Below are positions 6,697 through 8,153 of a stretch of DNA of 8,153 nt, piece by piece. A program made the position numbers and the translations under genes. Source of the stretch: Caldisericota bacterium (GTDB taxonomy: Bacteria > Caldisericota > Caldisericia > Cryosericales > Cryosericaceae); assembly GCA_026390285.1 (NCBI GenBank), contig JAPLGH010000055.1:1-8153 (forward strand). Reading direction: 5' to 3'. Under the pieces are notes generated by a model. It searched no databases and was not told where the DNA came from. It saw nothing but the letters and a program-made list of their open reading frames with translations. Each line of letters starts with the position of its first letter. Position 1 is the stretch's first letter.

Positions 6697-7200
6697 TCAA
6701 CCTCCAACCTTACCCTCCCGATCGGAAGAAGAACGATGAGGGCGGAACGTACATGTCACAATCGCAACGGCTGCGCGGACGCCACCCGTCCATGCCTCCA
6801 TGCTGCTCTCGACGACCCCGTGCCGCATCGAGACGACACTGCCCGTGAGTCTGATGACTGCGCCAGGGAGGACCGCCTTGAAGAACCGCGCCTCCCTGAT
6901 GCCGACGAAGTAGACGATCTGACCCGAGTAGCATGGTATCGTCAGCATCATCAGCGAGGATGCCTGCGCCATGGTCTCGATGATGATCACACCGGGCGTC
7001 AGTGGAAATCCCGGAAAGTGTCCACTGTAAAAGAAGCTGTCCTCCGCATACATTGCCTGCGCTACCACATGGACACCGGGAATCACATCCGCAGGTCCGT
7101 TGACAAAGAGAAACGGTTCTCTCTGGGGCAAGAGTTCACGTACCTGTTCCCGGCTCAGTCTGAGAGCGCCGCGAGTCTCTACACTTGCTTCCGATACCAT
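6697..7200 (-). CDS. FabZ-like 3-hydroxyacyl-ACP dehydratase (hotdog fold)
   Basis: 167 residues from ATG 7200, which has GAGAGG six bases upstream. An in-frame ATG at 7206 lies directly against that site and is less likely. The N-terminal part has LLPQREPFLFV, matching the LLPHRYPFLLVD start of FabZ. The active-site segment SGHFPGFPLTPGVIIIETMAQ (split about 59-79) holds the catalytic pair His61 and Glu75. Then come VGIREARFFKAVLPG and a hydrophilic tail. FabZ dehydrates 3-hydroxyacyl chains on acyl carrier protein during fatty acid synthesis. Here no other fab gene is nearby; the partner is an acyltransferase, so a specialised dehydratase acting on a dedicated acyl chain is possible. At 167 residues it is somewhat longer than housekeeping FabZ (about 140-155). 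First gene of the probable operon leading to the acyltransferase and ogt. Confidence 0.88.
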   Translation of the reverse strand: MVSEASVETRGALRLSREQVRELLPQREPFLFVNGPADVIPGVHVVAQAMYAEDSFFYSGHFPGFPLTPGVIIIETMAQASSLMMLTIPCYSGQIVYFVGIREARFFKAVLPGAVIRLTGSVVSMRHGVVESSMEAWTGGVRAAVAIVTCTFRPHRSSSDREGKVGG

Positions 7201-7260
7201 GTTCATCCTCTCACACGGAGTGACCGTCTGCTCACGTCGAATGTGCAGAACTGGTATTTT

Positions 7261-7288
7261 ATTCTATACAGTTCGCTCCCCGTGACCA
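7261..7288 (-). promoter_or_regulatory. Candidate promoter of the fabZ-like operon
   Basis: Minus strand reads TGGTCA, 16 bases, TAGAAT, within the most AT-rich stretch of this gap. The -10 box matches at 5 of 6 and the -35 at 4 of 6. It predicts a 5' leader of about 54 bases before ATG 7200. TAAAAT four bases further on is an alternative -10 box. Confidence 0.45.
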
Positions 7289-7289
7289 G

Positions 7290-7319
7290 TGTAACGTGGG
7301 AACTGTCCCGAATGTTACA
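7290..7319. promoter_or_regulatory. Possible operator: inverted repeat TGTAAC-N18-GTTACA
   Basis: Perfect 6-base arms TGTAAC (7290-7295) and GTTACA (7314-7319) are separated by 18 bases, with a smaller GGA/TCC pair inside. It lies directly upstream of the -35 box of the fabZ-like operon and between that operon and the divergent DUF427 gene. This is where an activator or shared regulator would bind. No regulator gene is seen nearby, so the role is a guess. Confidence 0.3.
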
Positions 7320-7393
7320 AGCGGCGGAAGCCGTTGATGGGGATGGAGGTCTCAACGACGTGCCTGCCTTCCTGGGCTGACATGAACCATGCA

Positions 7394-7421
7394 TTGCGAC
7401 GCAACGGGTCAATGGTATACT
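7394..7421 (+). promoter_or_regulatory. Extended -10 promoter of the DUF427 gene
   Basis: TTGCGA (7394-7399), 16 bases, TATACT (7416-7421), with an upstream TGG giving the extended -10 form TGnTATACT. It lies 29 bases before ATG 7451 and just ahead of the AAAGGGGGT ribosome binding site. Confidence 0.6.
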
Positions 7422-7450
7422 TCACTCAATCCTCAAAGGGGGTGGCACGC

Positions 7451-7738
7451 ATGGCGCGAGCAATCTGGAACAGCGTAACACTTGCACATAGCGACAAGTT
7501 CATTGTGGTAGAGAACAACTACTACTTTCCTCCGGAGGCGGTGCACTTCGAGTTCCTCCGTGAGCATGCCGGGTACCATACGGAGTGTCCATGGAAAGGG
7601 ACGGCCAGCTATTACGACGTCATCGTGGACGGACAAACCAACGCGGATGCGGCATGGTCGTATCTCGAACCCAAGCCGAAAGCAGTCGACATTACCAGAT
7701 ATGTGGCATTCTGGAAAGGGGTACGCGTCGAGACCTAA
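7451..7738 (+). CDS. DUF427 family protein
   Basis: 95 residues, normal for a single-domain DUF427 protein. Marks in order: ARAIWNSVTLAHSD (2-15), the VVENNYYFPPEAV segment (19-31), CPWKGTASYYDV (46-57) and DAAWSYLEPKPKA (66-78), ending in YVAFWKGVRVE. Cys46-Pro-Trp-Lys-Gly is the most conserved block of the family. The molecular role of DUF427 proteins is not established, though the small beta-rich fold suggests ligand binding. The start at 7451 is set by homology and by AAAGGGGGT eight bases upstream; the open frame back to 7334 is not coding, since the promoter lies in it. It stands alone on the plus strand, divergent from the fabZ-like operon, and appears intact. Cytosolic, with no signal peptide. 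Confidence 0.93.
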   Translation: MARAIWNSVTLAHSDKFIVVENNYYFPPEAVHFEFLREHAGYHTECPWKGTASYYDVIVDGQTNADAAWSYLEPKPKAVDITRYVAFWKGVRVET

Positions 7739-7980
7739 ATAGCACTGCTGCGGCACTGATTCATTCGAATTGTGAAGGATCCCCCCTCGGACAGACCCTT
7801 GCACAGTTTGATGAGCAAGCTACCATATGCAACGTGTTAGATGAGAAGGTTCCGACTTTCTTTCTCCAACCACCGTACGACAACCGCGGGGGGCGCAAGC
7901 CCCCGCTTCTTCATTTCCCCTCGGCACTGGCTCCAGCAACCTGGAAACGCCGCGAAGAGCCGCCTCCAATGCTCACTCGG
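7739..7980. other. Intergenic region between convergent genes
   Basis: Apart from the terminator-like hairpin at 7886-7906 I see nothing supported here: no promoter, RNA gene or conserved small ORF. A weak pair CTTGC/GCAAG near 7799-7826 is too short to call. Confidence 0.5.
7886..7917 (+). terminator. Probable intrinsic terminator after the DUF427 gene
   Basis: A GC-rich hairpin at 7886-7906, GCGGGGGGC with loop GCAA and return GCCCCCGC (one bulged G), is followed by TTCTTCATTTC on the plus strand. The loop is of the stable GNRA type. It lies about 150 bases beyond the DUF427 stop and about 75 bases beyond the end of the minus-strand gene at the right edge. The T-rich side favours the plus strand. 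Confidence 0.55.
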
Positions 7981-8153
7981 TCAGGGCAGCTTTATCCCAA
8001 GCGATTTGTTGAGGTCGTAGGTGTCGATCGTAAATCCACTGCGCTTGGTCGCGTCCTTGTCGTTCTGGTAGGAGATGTCATAGCGCGTCACGGCCCCCTT
8101 GAACTCTCCACTCTTGATGAAATAGCCGACCGAAGTAAGAGTTGTTCCGTTGA
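7981..8153 (-). CDS. C-terminal fragment of an unrecognised protein, cut by the window edge
   Basis: The last 56 codons of a minus-strand gene, ending at TGA 7983-7981. The visible text includes TSVGYFIKSGEFKGAVTRYD and, further on, GFTIDTYDLNKSLGIKLP at the very end. Alternating polar and hydrophobic residues suggest beta strands, as at the end of a secreted or lipoprotein beta domain, but I do not recognise the family. Coding is supported by a clean frame with codon use like that of the neighbours and by the terminator-like hairpin 75 bases downstream. The start and most of the gene lie beyond the right edge. Confidence 0.55.
   Translation of the reverse strand, partial: NGTTLTSVGYFIKSGEFKGAVTRYDISYQNDKDATKRSGFTIDTYDLNKSLGIKLP

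Noticed and set aside
7334..7450. In-frame N-terminal extension of the DUF427 gene
   Set aside because: The extension contains the promoter, and the family begins at MARAIWN with a good ribosome binding site.

Overview
The window is bacterial chromosomal DNA, moderately GC-rich, with short intergenic gaps, genes on both strands, recognisable Shine-Dalgarno sites and sigma70-type promoters. The gene families are widespread metabolic and regulatory ones, so I cannot name a phylum. I see no phage gene, transposase, CRISPR array, tRNA or rRNA. I found no convincing undescribed system. The main story is gene decay.

Left part, minus strand (bases 1-2925). A LytS-type membrane sensor histidine kinase runs off the left edge and is frameshifted in a run of six G. 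Upstream of it are a complete pirin-family cupin and a complete RibD-type reductase with an odd C-terminal tail. Each of these two has a plausible promoter. A perfect GC-rich hairpin separates the pirin gene from the kinase.

Middle, plus strand (3157-5564). This is a 5-oxoprolinase operon, pxpB-pxpC-pxpA, laid out as a pxpB-pxpC fusion overlapping pxpA. All parts are recognisable and all are broken: a frameshift in pxpB, a one-base insertion in pxpC, and loss of about 46-48 codons plus a frameshift in pxpA. The enzyme, which would convert 5-oxoproline to glutamate, is predicted not to be made. A short inverted repeat (ATTCCC-N8-GGGAAT type) lies between the RibD-like gene and this operon.

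Right part, minus strand (5554-7200). A probable operon runs fabZ-like dehydratase, hexapeptide-repeat acyltransferase, then Ogt/MGMT DNA repair protein. Its promoter lies near 7261-7288, with a possible operator just upstream. The acyltransferase start is ambiguous because a 22-codon ORF with a strong ribosome binding site ends over it. Divergent from this operon is an intact DUF427 gene (7451-7738, plus) with a good extended -10 promoter and a downstream terminator-like hairpin. The right edge holds the last 56 codons of an unrecognised minus-strand gene.

Two patterns cut across the window. Three homopolymer or short-run frameshifts occur in two loci, which raises the question of base-call error, but the pxpA deletion cannot be explained that way. 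Four genes share a Shine-Dalgarno of the form AGGGGGT.
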